A DNA stretch of 64,000 bases from Melghiribacillus thermohalophilus (GCF_004342905.1 NZ_SMAN01000001.1:275437-339436); one strand, 5' to 3'; shown: positions 33,832 to 43,511, numbered from the stretch's first letter. The notes: a model not told the origin generated them from the letters alone. Made by a program: numbers and translations.

Positions 33832-35685
33832 TTATTTCTCCTGGTCGTCGAAATTGTAAAAACGTAATAGATCGCCATAGATCAGATTATCTGAATGTTG
33901 CAATTCCTGTAACACCTGTTCTTCAAATGGTTCACAGTTCGACATCTCAACCTCTGCTCCGGTTAGCCGGTCATAACAAATATTTTCTGTAAACACATAT
34001 TCATCTGTGATAAAATCACCGTTTCTTAATGCAACAAATGGCTTTCGGTCTTCTGAGAACAGATTGGTACCGAAACGAATATCCTGATCATACTCCATTC
34101 CCAATAAATGCAACATGGTTGGTTTCAGGTCAATCTGTCCCGCAATTTTATCAAACTTTTTCCCTTCATGTCCTGGAATATGAATAATTAATGGTACCCG
34201 CTGCAACTGAACGTTATCATATGGGGTGATTTCTTTTCCTAAAAATTGCCCCATCGCTTTATTATGATATTCACTGATTCCATAATGGTCTCCATATATG
34301 ATAATAATGGAATCTTCATAAATTCCAGACTGCTTTAGCAGCTCAAAAAACTGCTGGATTGCCTCATCCGTATAACGGACGGTCGGAAAGTAATGGTTTA
34401 GTGTATTTGAGTTCGAATCATATTGATCAATGTTTGCATCTTTTTCATCCAGTTCAAATGGGAAGTGGTTGGTTAATGTTATAAATTTCACATAATAAGG
34501 TTCTGGAATGGACTGCAAATATTTGATCGATTGCTCAAAAAACACCTTATCATTTAATCCCCAGCCAATGATATTGTCTTCATGAACATTGTAATACCGT
34601 TTTGAGTAGAAATGATCATAGCCAAGGGATTCGTACATCACATCCCGATTCCAGAAGCTTTTATTATTGGCATGAAAAACAGCAGAATAGTATCCGTAAT
34701 CTTTAATGATTTCAGGTACTGCATGATACTCATTATGCGGATGAGTCATAAAGACAGGACCATTCGGCAGCGGATATAAACCTGCTTCAATTAAAAATTC
34801 GGAATCCGAAGTTTTCCCTAAATTCGTCTGGTGATAAAAATTCTCAAAATAATAGCTTTCTTCAATCAGATCATTCAGGAATGGAGTGATTTCCTGTCCA
34901 TTTATGGTTCGGTTTAATACGAAACTTTGCACCGATTCTGCAGAAATATAAATAATGTTTTTCCCGCGGGCAACTCCTTCTAAATCCGAATGTTCATCAT
35001 AATCAATGTGATCCTGTACATAGTCTTCGATCTCAACCAATTCTGATTCATCCGCCATGACCTTTTGGACTCGGGTTTTAGAATGCATAAATGCATCGTA
35101 TATATGATAATTAAATAACCCCACATACTTGACGAGATATTCCCTGTCAAATCCCCTCAGGAACAGCATCGGACGCTCCATTTCTGCCAAAAACAAATTC
35201 GCAAACAGAAGGGTCAGGGAGAAACCAACAACCTGCAATTTTTTCCGAAGCGGGTAAAATACGATACTATCTTCTCTCTTTTTAAGGAGATAGAATACGA
35301 GAAATACATCCAAAAACAGCAAGACATCCCAGAATTTGATAAGTGTTAAAATGCTACTGCCCAGATCACTGGCATTATTCACCTGCAAAAATACGGAAAA
35401 CGTAATAAAGTCTGTAAAGTTGCGGTAATATACCAGGTTAAAATATAAGAGCAGGGTCGCAGAAATCATCATGATTTTAATATATTTCTTTTGTCTTTGC
35501 GGCTTCATTAATACCGCAATCGAAAATAAAAGAATCGATGTGGCAAACGGATTCAGGAATAAAATAAATTCCTGAAGGGTATTTTCAAGCTTTAGGTCAA
35601 ACAGAAATCGATAGACGATATACGTTTTCAGCCCAAACAATAAAGAGGCGATCAAAAATACTGGTAATTTTATAACATTTTTCAT
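33832..35685 (-). CDS. yqgS: LTA synthase-family membrane sulfatase-like protein YqgS
   Basis: A 617-residue polyglycerolphosphate synthase-type protein. There are five predicted N-terminal transmembrane segments, then an extracellular alkaline-phosphatase-fold domain. Catalytic features: SAES (metal Glu near 250), NLGKTSDSEF with the nucleophile Thr292, and IIYGDHYG with the metal-binding Asp-His near residue 475. In B. subtilis YqgS is one of four LtaS paralogues and is active during sporulation. I chose ATG 35685 (MKNVIKL); GGGGAGG is 12 nt upstream, slightly long. The in-frame ATG at 35706 is an alternative. Confidence 0.9.
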   Translation of the reverse strand: MKNVIKLPVFLIASLLFGLKTYIVYRFLFDLKLENTLQEFILFLNPFATSILLFSIAVLMKPQRQKKYIKIMMISATLLLYFNLVYYRNFTDFITFSVFLQVNNASDLGSSILTLIKFWDVLLFLDVFLVFYLLKKREDSIVFYPLRKKLQVVGFSLTLLFANLFLAEMERPMLFLRGFDREYLVKYVGLFNYHIYDAFMHSKTRVQKVMADESELVEIEDYVQDHIDYDEHSDLEGVARGKNIIYISAESVQSFVLNRTINGQEITPFLNDLIEESYYFENFYHQTNLGKTSDSEFLIEAGLYPLPNGPVFMTHPHNEYHAVPEIIKDYGYYSAVFHANNKSFWNRDVMYESLGYDHFYSKRYYNVHEDNIIGWGLNDKVFFEQSIKYLQSIPEPYYVKFITLTNHFPFELDEKDANIDQYDSNSNTLNHYFPTVRYTDEAIQQFFELLKQSGIYEDSIIIIYGDHYGISEYHNKAMGQFLGKEITPYDNVQLQRVPLIIHIPGHEGKKFDKIAGQIDLKPTMLHLLGMEYDQDIRFGTNLFSEDRKPFVALRNGDFITDEYVFTENICYDRLTGAEVEMSNCEPFEEQVLQELQHSDNLIYGDLLRFYNFDDQEK

Positions 35686-35907
35686 AATGACATACTGCCT
35701 CCCCATCCAAAATATAAATCTAATAAACAAACATTTTTTTTCATAAATCCATGCACTCCTAAATATTAGACGTACAAACATTCATTTCGTTTCAACAAAT
35801 TCTCTTTTCATTGTATGAGACGAGGATAAAAAATTGTACCCTACTAATATAACAAAAAAAACGATAACTCACCATATCCCTGATCATATTTTTCATAATA
35901 TTTTCCA

Positions 35908-35962
35908 TAAAAACGGACAACCCCCTGCTTCAACAGAGATGTTTTGCTGGATTGCAGGGAGT
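35908..35962 (-). terminator. glcK terminator
   Basis: CTCCCTGC and GCAGGGGG pair across a loop of about 25 nt and are followed by a TTTTT tract on the minus strand, just past the glcK stop. Confidence 0.6.
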
Positions 35963-35988
35963 TTCGCTTTTTTCATACCATCATGTAT

Positions 35989-36975
35989 TTACTTGTATAA
36001 ATAAAGCTGCTTTTTCACCAGGTATGCTCCTCCAATAACGCCTGCATCATTTCCCAGTTCTGCCAGCTGAAATGTACAGGCGTCAGCAGTCCGGGGAAGA
36101 CAATAACGCCTGAATGATTTTTTCAGGGGAGAAAGCAACTCTTCGCCGGCATTCGCAACCCCTCCGCCAATTACTATTTTTTTCGGATTAATAGCAATGG
36201 CCAGATTTGACAGGACAAGTCCCAGCAGATCCGTCACTTTCTCTATAATTTTCCTGCAGACCTGATCATCCTTCTTTGCTTCTTCAAACACGTCTTTAGC
36301 TGTAATTCTTCCATTTAGATTCATAATTTCTTTAAGGCTTGTTTCCTTTCCATTTTGAACCGCTTCGTACCCCATACGGGCAATCCCGGTTGCAGAGGCG
36401 TAGGTTTCTATGCAGCCTCTTCTCCCACAATTACATAATGGACCATCCTGCGGAGAAACAGTAATATGGCCAATTTCTCCACCTGTTCCGTTTATACCGT
36501 TGATCACCTGGCCACTGGTAATCACTCCTCCGCCTACACCGGTTCCAAGGGTGACCATGATTAAATCCTCAACGTTTTTTCCAGCCCCCTTCCAGTTTTC
36601 GCCAAGGGCTGCAAGATTTGCGTCATTTGATACAAAAACAGGTTGATGAATATAGGATTCCATCGCCTGTTTTAAGTTAAAATCTTTCCAGCCGATATTA
36701 ACGGCTTCATACACTATTCCGCTGGATAAATCAACAAAACCGGGCGCACCTATTCCCAGACCATAAATATGTTCAAATGTCAGATTTTCCATCTCTAAGT
36801 GTTTTGAAAACGATTCATATATTTCCAGGGGGATGTGGCGGCCCTGATCGGATGTATTCGTCTCAATACTCCATTTTTTTATGATATTCCCCTGTCCATC
36901 CATTATAGCTAATTTAATAAATGTACCGCCTATATCAGCACCTAAAAAAACGCGTTTGTTCATTATAAGGTTCAT
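35989..36975 (-). CDS. glcK: glucokinase, ROK family
   Basis: A 328-residue ROK-family sugar kinase phosphorylating glucose. The ATP-binding GADIGGTFIKLAI motif is at the N-terminus, with the catalytic Asp in VSNDANLAALGE. The substrate motif is GTGGEIGHI, followed by the ROK zinc cluster CNCGRRGCIE. The first ATG (36975) overlaps the yqgQ stop (ATGA), implying translational coupling; an internal ATG (36963, MNKRVF) is the alternative start. Confidence 0.94.
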   Translation of the reverse strand: MNLIMNKRVFLGADIGGTFIKLAIMDGQGNIIKKWSIETNTSDQGRHIPLEIYESFSKHLEMENLTFEHIYGLGIGAPGFVDLSSGIVYEAVNIGWKDFNLKQAMESYIHQPVFVSNDANLAALGENWKGAGKNVEDLIMVTLGTGVGGGVITSGQVINGINGTGGEIGHITVSPQDGPLCNCGRRGCIETYASATGIARMGYEAVQNGKETSLKEIMNLNGRITAKDVFEEAKKDDQVCRKIIEKVTDLLGLVLSNLAIAINPKKIVIGGGVANAGEELLSPLKKSFRRYCLPRTADACTFQLAELGNDAGVIGGAYLVKKQLYLYK

Positions 36976-37187
36976 TCCTTCTTCTCAGTTATTTGATCCC
37001 GCAGTTTCGCGGCTTCCTGTCTCAATAAAAGGATTGCCATCTGGTAATCCTGTGTTGAAATGCACTGGGCCTGATACAGTTCTTTGATTTCTGCTTCCAT
37101 AAGTTCTAAATCCGCCAGCCTGTCACCCACATATATGATTGAACCAAAAGTTTTTAGTAATTGTTGAACGTCATAAATGCTTTGCAT
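36972..37187 (-). CDS. yqgQ: YqgQ, DUF910 family
   Basis: A 71-residue helical protein with the family start YDVQQLLKTFGSIIYVGDR and two amphipathic helices. The B. subtilis structure is a small helical bundle; it may bind nucleic acid but has no defined role. ATG 37187 has AAGGTGAT upstream; the GTG at 37196 overlaps that site. It overlaps glcK by 4 nt. Confidence 0.88.
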   Translation of the reverse strand: MQSIYDVQQLLKTFGSIIYVGDRLADLELMEAEIKELYQAQCISTQDYQMAILLLRQEAAKLRDQITEKKE

Positions 37188-37359
37188 TTCCATCACCTTA
37201 CCCTATTATATCAGCGAGTGTGTCACATGAAAACTGTTATCTGAAAAATACACGAGGCACCTGTCCCGCCACAACTCACGTGATAGAAAGCAACATGGGA
37301 ATGACGGAAGTCTATCCCATCATAAACGTTTTATTATACAGGGACCTGCTTTTTAAAAC

Positions 37360-37398
37360 ATAAAAAAATGCTGACGTCCGTTCACGTTGACATCAGCG
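37360..37398 (-). terminator. terminator of the spoVAF-like gene
   Basis: GCTGATGTC and GACGTCAGC pair and are followed by TTTTTTT on the minus strand. The stem includes the stop codon of the gene. Confidence 0.82.
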
Positions 37399-38847
37399 GT
37401 CTGGATCCTGTGGATTTAAAAATTCCGGTCTCCGATTTTTTAAGGGAATTGGAATACGCCACAGCACATCTCTGAACGCACGATAAGAAAAGGGAATAAA
37501 TGGCCAGAGATATGGAATATGAAAGGTTTTCATATTGGCTAGATACAATATCCAGGTTGTAACTCCTGCCACATATCCCGCTGGTCCAAAAAGAGCGGAT
37601 ATCAGCAAAAGCACTATTCGAATAAACCGATTAGCCAGACTTAATTCATAACTCGGGGTAGCAAAAGTCCCGATCGCTGCCACAGATAAATAAAGCACCA
37701 CTTCACTGGAAAATAGTCCGACTTCAACAGCCACCTGGCCAATTAAAATCGCAGCAACAAGGCCAAGGGCTGTAGCAAGGGCAGAAGGCGTGTGAATAGC
37801 CGCCATCCGGAGCATATCAATCCCGATTTCGGCAATTAAAAATTGAATGATCAAGGGGATCACACCTGCTTCTTCCGGACCAATGTAATGAATCGGTTCC
37901 GAAAGGAGTGAAGGATGGACAGATAAAAGGTAATACAGCGGGAGAATGAATAAAGAAAGCAGAACAGCAATATGCCGGACAAACCTTAAATAGGCACCGA
38001 TTAATGGCTTCTGCCTGTACTCCTCCGAATGCTGCAAATGATGCCAGAACGTAGCCGGGGTGATCATCACACTTGGTGAACCATCAATCATAATTAAGAC
38101 GTGCCCTTCATATAAATGGGCTGCAGCTGTATCCGGGCGTTCCGTGTAACGGATCACCGGATACGGGTTCCAGTGCCGGCCTCCCAAAAATTCTTCTACG
38201 GTTTTTTCCCCCATAGGTAGTCCGTCTGTATCAATGGCTTTTAAGGTCTGTTTTAAATGTTCCACGTTTTTCATATCTGCAATATCTTCTATATAACAGA
38301 TACAGACATCTGTTTTGGAACGCCTTCCAACCTGTAAATATTCCATACGCAAGGAACGGTCACGGATTCGCCTTCGTGTTAGTGCCGTATTAAAAACGAT
38401 GGTTTCTACATACCCATCCCTTGAGCCGCGTACAACCCTTTCAAGGTCCGGTTCCTGTGGGCCCCTGACCGGATATGTACGGGCATCAATCATGATGACT
38501 TTATCTATTCCTTCAACCAGAAGGGCAGTGGGGCCACTTAATACCTGGTCGGCGGACTCATTTAAATCATCCAGATAATCAATTTCAATATAGGGAAGAT
38601 GGGTTTTAAACAATTTCTCAAATGGATCAGGTTCCAGTTCTTCCGGTTCCAGTCTGGACAGCAGTTTCATTAAATAATGGAGAATATCGTCTTTCACAAA
38701 ACCATCAATTAAAAACAATGCCATTTGTCTGCCGGCATATTCCAGATCTAGCTGCACCACATCGAAACTTTTATCTACTCCTAACCGTTTTCTCATATAA
38801 TCAACATTTGCTGAAAAGTTTTCCATCACTGGCTGTTCGGGCTTCAT
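37393..38847 (-). CDS. SpoVAF-like GerA-family spore membrane protein
   Basis: A 484-residue GerA/SpoVAF-family protein. The cytoplasmic N-terminal half carries the highly conserved RTYPVRGPQEPDLERVVRG, NTALTRRRIRD and CYIEDIAD segments, followed by four to five membrane helices from about residue 285. The pattern is closer to SpoVAF than to nutrient receptors GerAA/GerBA. In B. subtilis SpoVAF is encoded in the spoVA operon and forms a channel with FigP. Here the gene stands alone with its own terminator between yqgQ and gluP, so it may be an extra paralogue. AAGGTGAT precedes ATG 38847. A sporulation sigma-G promoter was not identified. Confidence 0.85.
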   Translation of the reverse strand: MKPEQPVMENFSANVDYMRKRLGVDKSFDVVQLDLEYAGRQMALFLIDGFVKDDILHYLMKLLSRLEPEELEPDPFEKLFKTHLPYIEIDYLDDLNESADQVLSGPTALLVEGIDKVIMIDARTYPVRGPQEPDLERVVRGSRDGYVETIVFNTALTRRRIRDRSLRMEYLQVGRRSKTDVCICYIEDIADMKNVEHLKQTLKAIDTDGLPMGEKTVEEFLGGRHWNPYPVIRYTERPDTAAAHLYEGHVLIMIDGSPSVMITPATFWHHLQHSEEYRQKPLIGAYLRFVRHIAVLLSLFILPLYYLLSVHPSLLSEPIHYIGPEEAGVIPLIIQFLIAEIGIDMLRMAAIHTPSALATALGLVAAILIGQVAVEVGLFSSEVVLYLSVAAIGTFATPSYELSLANRFIRIVLLLISALFGPAGYVAGVTTWILYLANMKTFHIPYLWPFIPFSYRAFRDVLWRIPIPLKNRRPEFLNPQDPDR

Positions 38848-38972
38848 CAAATCACCTTTTTATCTTCTTTTACTATTAGTGTGGTTGGATTTTTTTCATT
38901 CATACATTTCATAACAAATGACAAACTTTCATACTGTTTTATTAAGACAGGCGTCTGAAATGAGGGAAAGTT

Positions 38973-39845
38973 ATGAGGTTTAAGTTTAAACGGTTACTGG
39001 TCGTTATTATCATAGTTTGGCTGGCAATGCTTCCTCTTCTTAAAAACAATGATCAACAGACGATCAAATTTTTTCCCCTGGATGATCAGATCCAATTTAA
39101 AACCGCCGAGACCCATTTATCACTATTTACAGAAATGGATGAAGATACATATAAAGTGTTGTGGAAAGTGAATTCCCGTGTGGACCAGCCTATCTATTTA
39201 AGGCAGGATGTGTCCTTATTATTTGTAGATGGAAAACTGAAAGGGATTATGAATCAGTGGAAAGAAGAAGAAAGCCTTCTCCAGCAAAAAGCAGTTATTC
39301 GGGAAGAGGACAGCAGTTACCTGGAGGCGATTTCATTTCATCACGGAGAAATTCATTATCCGGACGATATTATCAAAAGTGTCCAAAATCTTTCCCACAC
39401 AGACATGTACGTCATTGATTCGCCCCATTCCCCGCTGGAATCGTTCTCAGAACCAGAGAACGAGAGACATCGAGAATGGAAACAAACAATGGACCACACC
39501 ATTTCTCAGCAATTGATGTATTTCTGGAAGCAGCTCATTGAACATTATGATATTTCGTTAAAGGATTATACACCGATCCCTTTAACCAATCTCTGGAAAT
39601 ACGAGAACAGGCCTTTTCCAGGGCTCACCCAGCCCCAGACCAATCAGGTTATGGGACAGCTATGGGAAGGACTATACAAAAATTACATAACGGGAATCAG
39701 GGATGAAAACCAGTCACTGTTAAAACCATTAGACACTTATGTTCCCCTGATCCTGATTCATAAAGACGGGAAACAGTTAATGGTTTTGTTTGAGGATGGT
39801 CTGGGCAATAAACAGCGGTTATTGCAGCGAATCCCTGAGTTTTAG
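38973..39845 (+). CDS. membrane-anchored extracytoplasmic protein of unknown function
   Basis: A 290-residue protein with a short basic N-terminus and one hydrophobic helix (residues 7-23, LLVVIIIVWLAMLPLL), likely a signal anchor, followed by a hydrophilic domain rich in Trp, His and Gln. No motif I recognise. It is divergent from the SpoVAF-like gene and its last 27 nt overlap the end of convergent gluP, which argues against a long 3' untranslated region for either. AGGGAAAG precedes the ATG. Confidence 0.75.
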   Translation: MRFKFKRLLVVIIIVWLAMLPLLKNNDQQTIKFFPLDDQIQFKTAETHLSLFTEMDEDTYKVLWKVNSRVDQPIYLRQDVSLLFVDGKLKGIMNQWKEEESLLQQKAVIREEDSSYLEAISFHHGEIHYPDDIIKSVQNLSHTDMYVIDSPHSPLESFSEPENERHREWKQTMDHTISQQLMYFWKQLIEHYDISLKDYTPIPLTNLWKYENRPFPGLTQPQTNQVMGQLWEGLYKNYITGIRDENQSLLKPLDTYVPLILIHKDGKQLMVLFEDGLGNKQRLLQRIPEF

Positions 39846-41378
39846 CAGCTCATTTTTCAGTTTTTGGTACATGCTATTATCGGGATCAAGAGTAACAGCT
39901 TCTTCAGCGTGTCTTAAGGCCAGATTGATATCGCCCTCTTTCTGATGCAATCCGGCCAGTTCATAGTGGGCTTCGTGGAAAGAAGGACGGATTTGCACCG
40001 CCTCATTCAGATCCTCGATGGCAAGGTTCCGTTTATTTTCATTCATGTAGGCCAATGAACGAACATAATAGAAATACGCGTTCTCAAAAGATTCCCGTTT
40101 TAATGCATAAGTTGTGATGAGAATCGCGTCATCATATTGTTCAGCTTCAATATAGTCACTGGCAATCATCAAGTGGATTCGTGAGTCATGATGGACAAAA
40201 GTCTGGCTGAAACCGAAATAAATGAGCAGGCCCAGCAGCCCGAGGTAGATGACCAGGGATGATCCCTGAACCAGAGGGGCTTTCTGTTTTGGCAGCTGAA
40301 CCATCGCAGATGCAATAAATCCTCCTACAAGCCCTCCCAGGTGAGCCCCGTTGTCAATCTGGGGAACCGAAAATCCCAGGATGATATTTAGCCCAATGAT
40401 AAATAAGATGTTTTTTCCCATCGTGCGAAAAAAAACCCTTTTATTCATCAACCCAAAAAATAACAGAGCACCGAACAGACCAAATATGGCCCCGGAAGCA
40501 CCGGCCGCGACCGAATCATTCGTCGCAAAACTGGCAACACCACCAATAATCCCTGCCAGAAAATAGATCATGAAAAATTTAACACTTCCATACATGCGTT
40601 CAACGGCGTTTCCCAGATAATACAGGGCGAACATATTCATCATGATATGTAACAATCCAATATGCAAAAACATGGAAGACAGAATCCGCCACCATTCTCC
40701 CTCTAAAATATAGGGATTGTATTTCGCTCCCCAGTTAATCAAGTTCAGGGTATTGGTGCTCCCGCCTGAAGTTTCCAGCAGAAAAAATATAAAAATATTC
40801 ACCGTCAAAAGCAGGTACGTGACGTTCGGCTTTCCGTAGTTAAATATGGATGACGTTTCTTTTTTAAATTGTTCATGCTTGAACATCATCTGCTGCTTAA
40901 GATCATGGACCTGTCTTTCGATTTCCATATCTTCCTGGGGCACCTGGATAACAGGAACGTCCAGTCCAAGATTTTGATACAAGCGGTTCATTTCTTCCTG
41001 TCTGGCTTCACCATCCAGGTAATAGGTTTGAATAAGAAAGTTTTTCTGATCTTTGACCTGGATGTTACCTTTCAGATCTTCCCAGTGATCCACGGGAGGA
41101 AATGCCGCTATGTATACGTTCTGTACCGTAATATCCCGTCCTACAAGCATCTGTTTAATTCGCTTCATTCGCTCGATCACAAAGGCAATATCTCGCTTTA
41201 AATGGTTAGCCCAATCAAACGTATGGTGATAAAGGCGTATGATATGCGTTTTCCGCCCATATCCTTTTTCAAGCCAAATTTCTCGATTTTTTTCATCCAC
41301 CTGAATGAGATGAAAATCATGGTGAATCATGAGATCAGCCGCGAGTTTCCAGAAATAATACTGTTCGTGTATAACCAT
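39819..41378 (-). CDS. gluP: rhomboid protease GluP (YqgP)
   Basis: A 519-residue intramembrane serine protease. A cytosolic N-terminal domain of about 180 residues precedes the rhomboid core with six to seven helices. The catalytic Ser is in GASGAIFG and the catalytic His in NGAHLGGLVGG; the HIMMN histidine region is also present. A C-terminal TPR-like domain (AIEDLNEAVQIRPSFHEAHY, LALRHAEEAVTLDPDN) follows the last helix. In B. subtilis GluP cleaves the Mg transporter MgtE with help from FtsH and is linked to glucose export and cell division. Overlaps the end of the gene at 38973. Confidence 0.92.
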   Translation of the reverse strand: MVIHEQYYFWKLAADLMIHHDFHLIQVDEKNREIWLEKGYGRKTHIIRLYHHTFDWANHLKRDIAFVIERMKRIKQMLVGRDITVQNVYIAAFPPVDHWEDLKGNIQVKDQKNFLIQTYYLDGEARQEEMNRLYQNLGLDVPVIQVPQEDMEIERQVHDLKQQMMFKHEQFKKETSSIFNYGKPNVTYLLLTVNIFIFFLLETSGGSTNTLNLINWGAKYNPYILEGEWWRILSSMFLHIGLLHIMMNMFALYYLGNAVERMYGSVKFFMIYFLAGIIGGVASFATNDSVAAGASGAIFGLFGALLFFGLMNKRVFFRTMGKNILFIIGLNIILGFSVPQIDNGAHLGGLVGGFIASAMVQLPKQKAPLVQGSSLVIYLGLLGLLIYFGFSQTFVHHDSRIHLMIASDYIEAEQYDDAILITTYALKRESFENAYFYYVRSLAYMNENKRNLAIEDLNEAVQIRPSFHEAHYELAGLHQKEGDINLALRHAEEAVTLDPDNSMYQKLKNELLKLRDSLQ

Positions 41379-41541
41379 ATGTTTTGCCTCCCTTCTAACA
41401 TCTTATCATGAAGCATATAAAAATAGGAGGGAAAAAGAAGGGAAAGCGCACCTTCTTATCTCTGATTTCAGTTTTGCAGATTTTCATGATGCATCGTTTA
41501 TCCATGAATAACCCCCCGCCTGTAACAGCAAGGGGGTTACG

Positions 41542-41748
41542 TCAGCTTTCATTTGCGGGCACCCTGTTTTCACGTTTAAAAAGGTTGTTCATATACACTC
41601 GCTTGATTTGAGGGATATTGGCAAGAATTACAGCCAGACCCTTTCTCAGGACACCAACTGATATGATATACTTCAGCAGGCGATAACGTACTCGGTACAG
41701 AATACTGACAGCTGTCAGTATAGTGGCTGTAAAGAACATCAAACGCAA
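41542..41748 (-). CDS. YqgO-like small membrane-associated protein
   Basis: A 68-residue basic protein with an N-terminal hydrophobic helix (MFFTATILTAVSILYRV) and a motif resembling YqgO (RYRLLKYII...RKGLA...IPQIKR). The start is TTG 41748 with AAGGAG 9 nt upstream. It occupies the yqgO position between gluP and yqgN. Function unknown. Confidence 0.6.
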   Translation of the reverse strand: MRLMFFTATILTAVSILYRVRYRLLKYIISVGVLRKGLAVILANIPQIKRVYMNNLFKRENRVPANES

Positions 41749-41818
41749 TCGGTTCCACTCCTTTTCGCACCTTTTTAGCCATAGAATGCGTATCCTTTGT
41801 GTAATTTATGCAGCCGTT

Positions 41819-42382
41819 TTAGAAGAGCTTTCCTTTTTCGGTGACCAGGTGCTGAACGGGAATATCATAATCATTGCGGGGTACATGATCGACAACCTGT
41901 CCGCTATATGCGAGTGAAATGGTGGTACCAGAAAAATCCCCCAGATACCGATCATAATATCCGCCGCCATACCCGATTCGATATCCGTTCCGATCAAACA
42001 TTAAACCCGGCACAAACATGAGGTTGATGCTTTCCTTTAAAACAGGCTCGGTCTGAAGAATATCCGGTTCCAGCAAACCCGAATATACCGTTTCCAGGAT
42101 GCTGTAGTCATCAAATTGATAAAACACCATCTTATGATCATCTTCGGGAAAACATTTTGGAATGGCCACCTGCTTTCCTTCTTTCCATGCCTGCTTGATG
42201 AACGGTCGAGTGTCTATTTCAAATTCTCTGGAAATCGTGATGCCGATCGTTTTGGCCTTCTTCCACCATTCCGTTTGTTGAACATGATGAAGTATTTGTG
42301 CCACGATTTCCTCCCGTTCAACGGCTGTTAAATTGGTCAGAATCTCCCTTCCGGCTTTCCGGAATGCTTTTTTATCCTTCAT
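41819..42382 (-). CDS. yqgN: 5-formyltetrahydrofolate cyclo-ligase
   Basis: A 187-residue ATP-dependent enzyme converting 5-formyl-THF to 5,10-methenyl-THF. The family signature is [28 protein letters not shown] near residues 120-147; the N-terminal lysine and arginine cluster ([14 protein letters not shown]) binds ATP. AAAGGAT precedes ATG 42382; longer frames upstream run through the rpmG terminator and are rejected. Together with the gcv operon it fits one-carbon metabolism, but it is a separate unit. Confidence 0.93.
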   Translation of the reverse strand: MKDKKAFRKAGREILTNLTAVEREEIVAQILHHVQQTEWWKKAKTIGITISREFEIDTRPFIKQAWKEGKQVAIPKCFPEDDHKMVFYQFDDYSILETVYSGLLEPDILQTEPVLKESINLMFVPGLMFDRNGYRIGYGGGYYDRYLGDFSGTTISLAYSGQVVDHVPRNDYDIPVQHLVTEKGKLF

Positions 42383-42434
42383 TTGATCCACATCCTTTTC
42401 CGATTCTATTTCTATGTACACCTTTATATAACGA

Positions 42435-42463
42435 AACCCTTGCTGCACAGTGCAGCAAGGGTT
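42435..42463 (-). terminator. rpmG terminator-like perfect hairpin
   Basis: AACCCTTGCTGCA and TGCAGCAAGGGTT form a perfect 13-bp stem with a 3-nt loop between rpmG and yqgN. The U-run on the minus strand is short (GGGTTTCGTT), so it may attenuate rather than stop transcription into yqgN. Confidence 0.65.
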
Positions 42464-42489
42464 AGATATGACTCCCAAAACTGAATAGG

Positions 42490-42639
42490 TTACTTCGTTT
42501 CCCGATGCAGAGTATGTTTTTTGCAGCGGGGACAATATTTCATAAGCTCCATACGATCTGGATTGGTACGTTTATTTTTGGTTGTAATATAGTTGCGATC
42601 ACCAGATTCTGTGCACGCTAACGTCACTTGAACACGCAT
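42490..42639 (-). CDS. rpmG: 50S ribosomal protein L33
   Basis: A 49-residue L33 with the family sequence [19 protein letters not shown]...[28 protein letters not shown] seen in two blocks. Unusually, the zinc ribbon is incomplete: Cys9 and the Cys36/Cys39 pair are present, but the second N-terminal Cys is Ser12 (CTES). It is therefore intermediate between zinc-binding and zinc-free forms. GGAGG lies upstream of ATG 42639. The same locus in B. subtilis encodes RpmGA. Confidence 0.95.
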   Translation of the reverse strand: MRVQVTLACTESGDRNYITTKNKRTNPDRMELMKYCPRCKKHTLHRETK

Positions 42640-42694
42640 GAATCTTACCTCCGTTTCTCTTTCTATCTTCTTCGCTAGCCTTTAGGACTCATTT

Positions 42695-42723
42695 ATAATA
42701 TCAAAGATTTCCTTCAAATTCAA
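42695..42723 (-). promoter_or_regulatory. sigma-A promoter of rpmG
   Basis: Minus strand TTGAAT (42723-42718), a 17-nt spacer and TATTAT (42700-42695), about 55 nt before the rpmG start codon. Confidence 0.65.
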
Positions 42724-43131
42724 GATTGGGTATGCATGAAGGTATTTTATATTTTGGCGATGCGCCGGGTGGCTTCTGCTGTAGATGATATTAAAAGCTG
42801 GCCGCGTGTTCCCCATGATCCAATCCATGTACATTTTGCAGAGAAGTGCTCCATTTTGATGTCTTTATCATGGTATGAACTGGAATGAAAGCCACGCGAA
42901 TCTTATATAAGTTCCTGCCTTTAACAATATGATTGAAGATGTCAAACATCGGATCTTGTTCTTCAATTATTTGTCTACGTTTGTTTGGTCAATATTCGAC
43001 GACCGTTCAAATCTATCCAGAATGTTTTAGTTTTATTCCAGCTGTTTATTTCTGACTACCATATTGACCCAAAAATACGATATACTAGAATCGACAATTT
43101 TTTTCATCAAAAACATAGGAGGATTACAACG
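42724..43131. other. intergenic region upstream of the yqzD-like gene
   Basis: About 400 bases with no assured gene. A 50-codon plus-strand frame (42737-42889, beginning MKVFYILAMR) reads plausibly but lacks a ribosome binding site. No clear promoter pair for the 43132 gene could be fixed, although TTGACC at about 43070 and TATACT at about 43080 are too close together to work as one. Confidence 0.4.
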
Positions 43132-43488
43132 ATGCTATATGTCCTCATCACCCTCGGGGCTGTTGGAATAATTTTATTAATCCTTTCTTTTTTTATGAAC
43201 GACCGCTTTCAAGAATTAGAGCAGCAAGTTGAACAATTGTCTATTTCAACTCTTCAGGATTCTTATCAGATTAAAAGCAAAATAAAAGTACTGGAAGAAG
43301 AACTTTTAACGGACACCTTAGATCTCGTTCATCAGAGGGATTCAGAAGGAACACTAGACGATGACCAAAAATTCCCTCTATTTAAACAGATACAAAGCAT
43401 GCATGAGAAAGGGTTTAGCATTGAGGAAATTGCAGCGGAAACATCGCTTTCTGAACATGATGTGCGCACGATTTTAAATCAAAAATAA
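43132..43488 (+). CDS. membrane-anchored coiled-coil/HTH protein (YqzD-like position)
   Basis: A 118-residue protein with an N-terminal transmembrane helix (residues 3-22, [19 protein letters not shown]), a coiled coil (about 23-60, [16 protein letters not shown]) and a C-terminal short helix-turn-helix ([21 protein letters not shown]). This layout resembles small Bacillus proteins such as SwrB and YqzD. AGGAGG lies 9 nt before ATG 43132. The position beside the next gene and pst suggests YqzD, but I am not certain of the name. Confidence 0.65.
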   Translation: MLYVLITLGAVGIILLILSFFMNDRFQELEQQVEQLSISTLQDSYQIKSKIKVLEEELLTDTLDLVHQRDSEGTLDDDQKFPLFKQIQSMHEKGFSIEEIAAETSLSEHDVRTILNQK

Positions 43489-43511
43489 AGGGTACATAGG
43501 GAGTTTTACAA

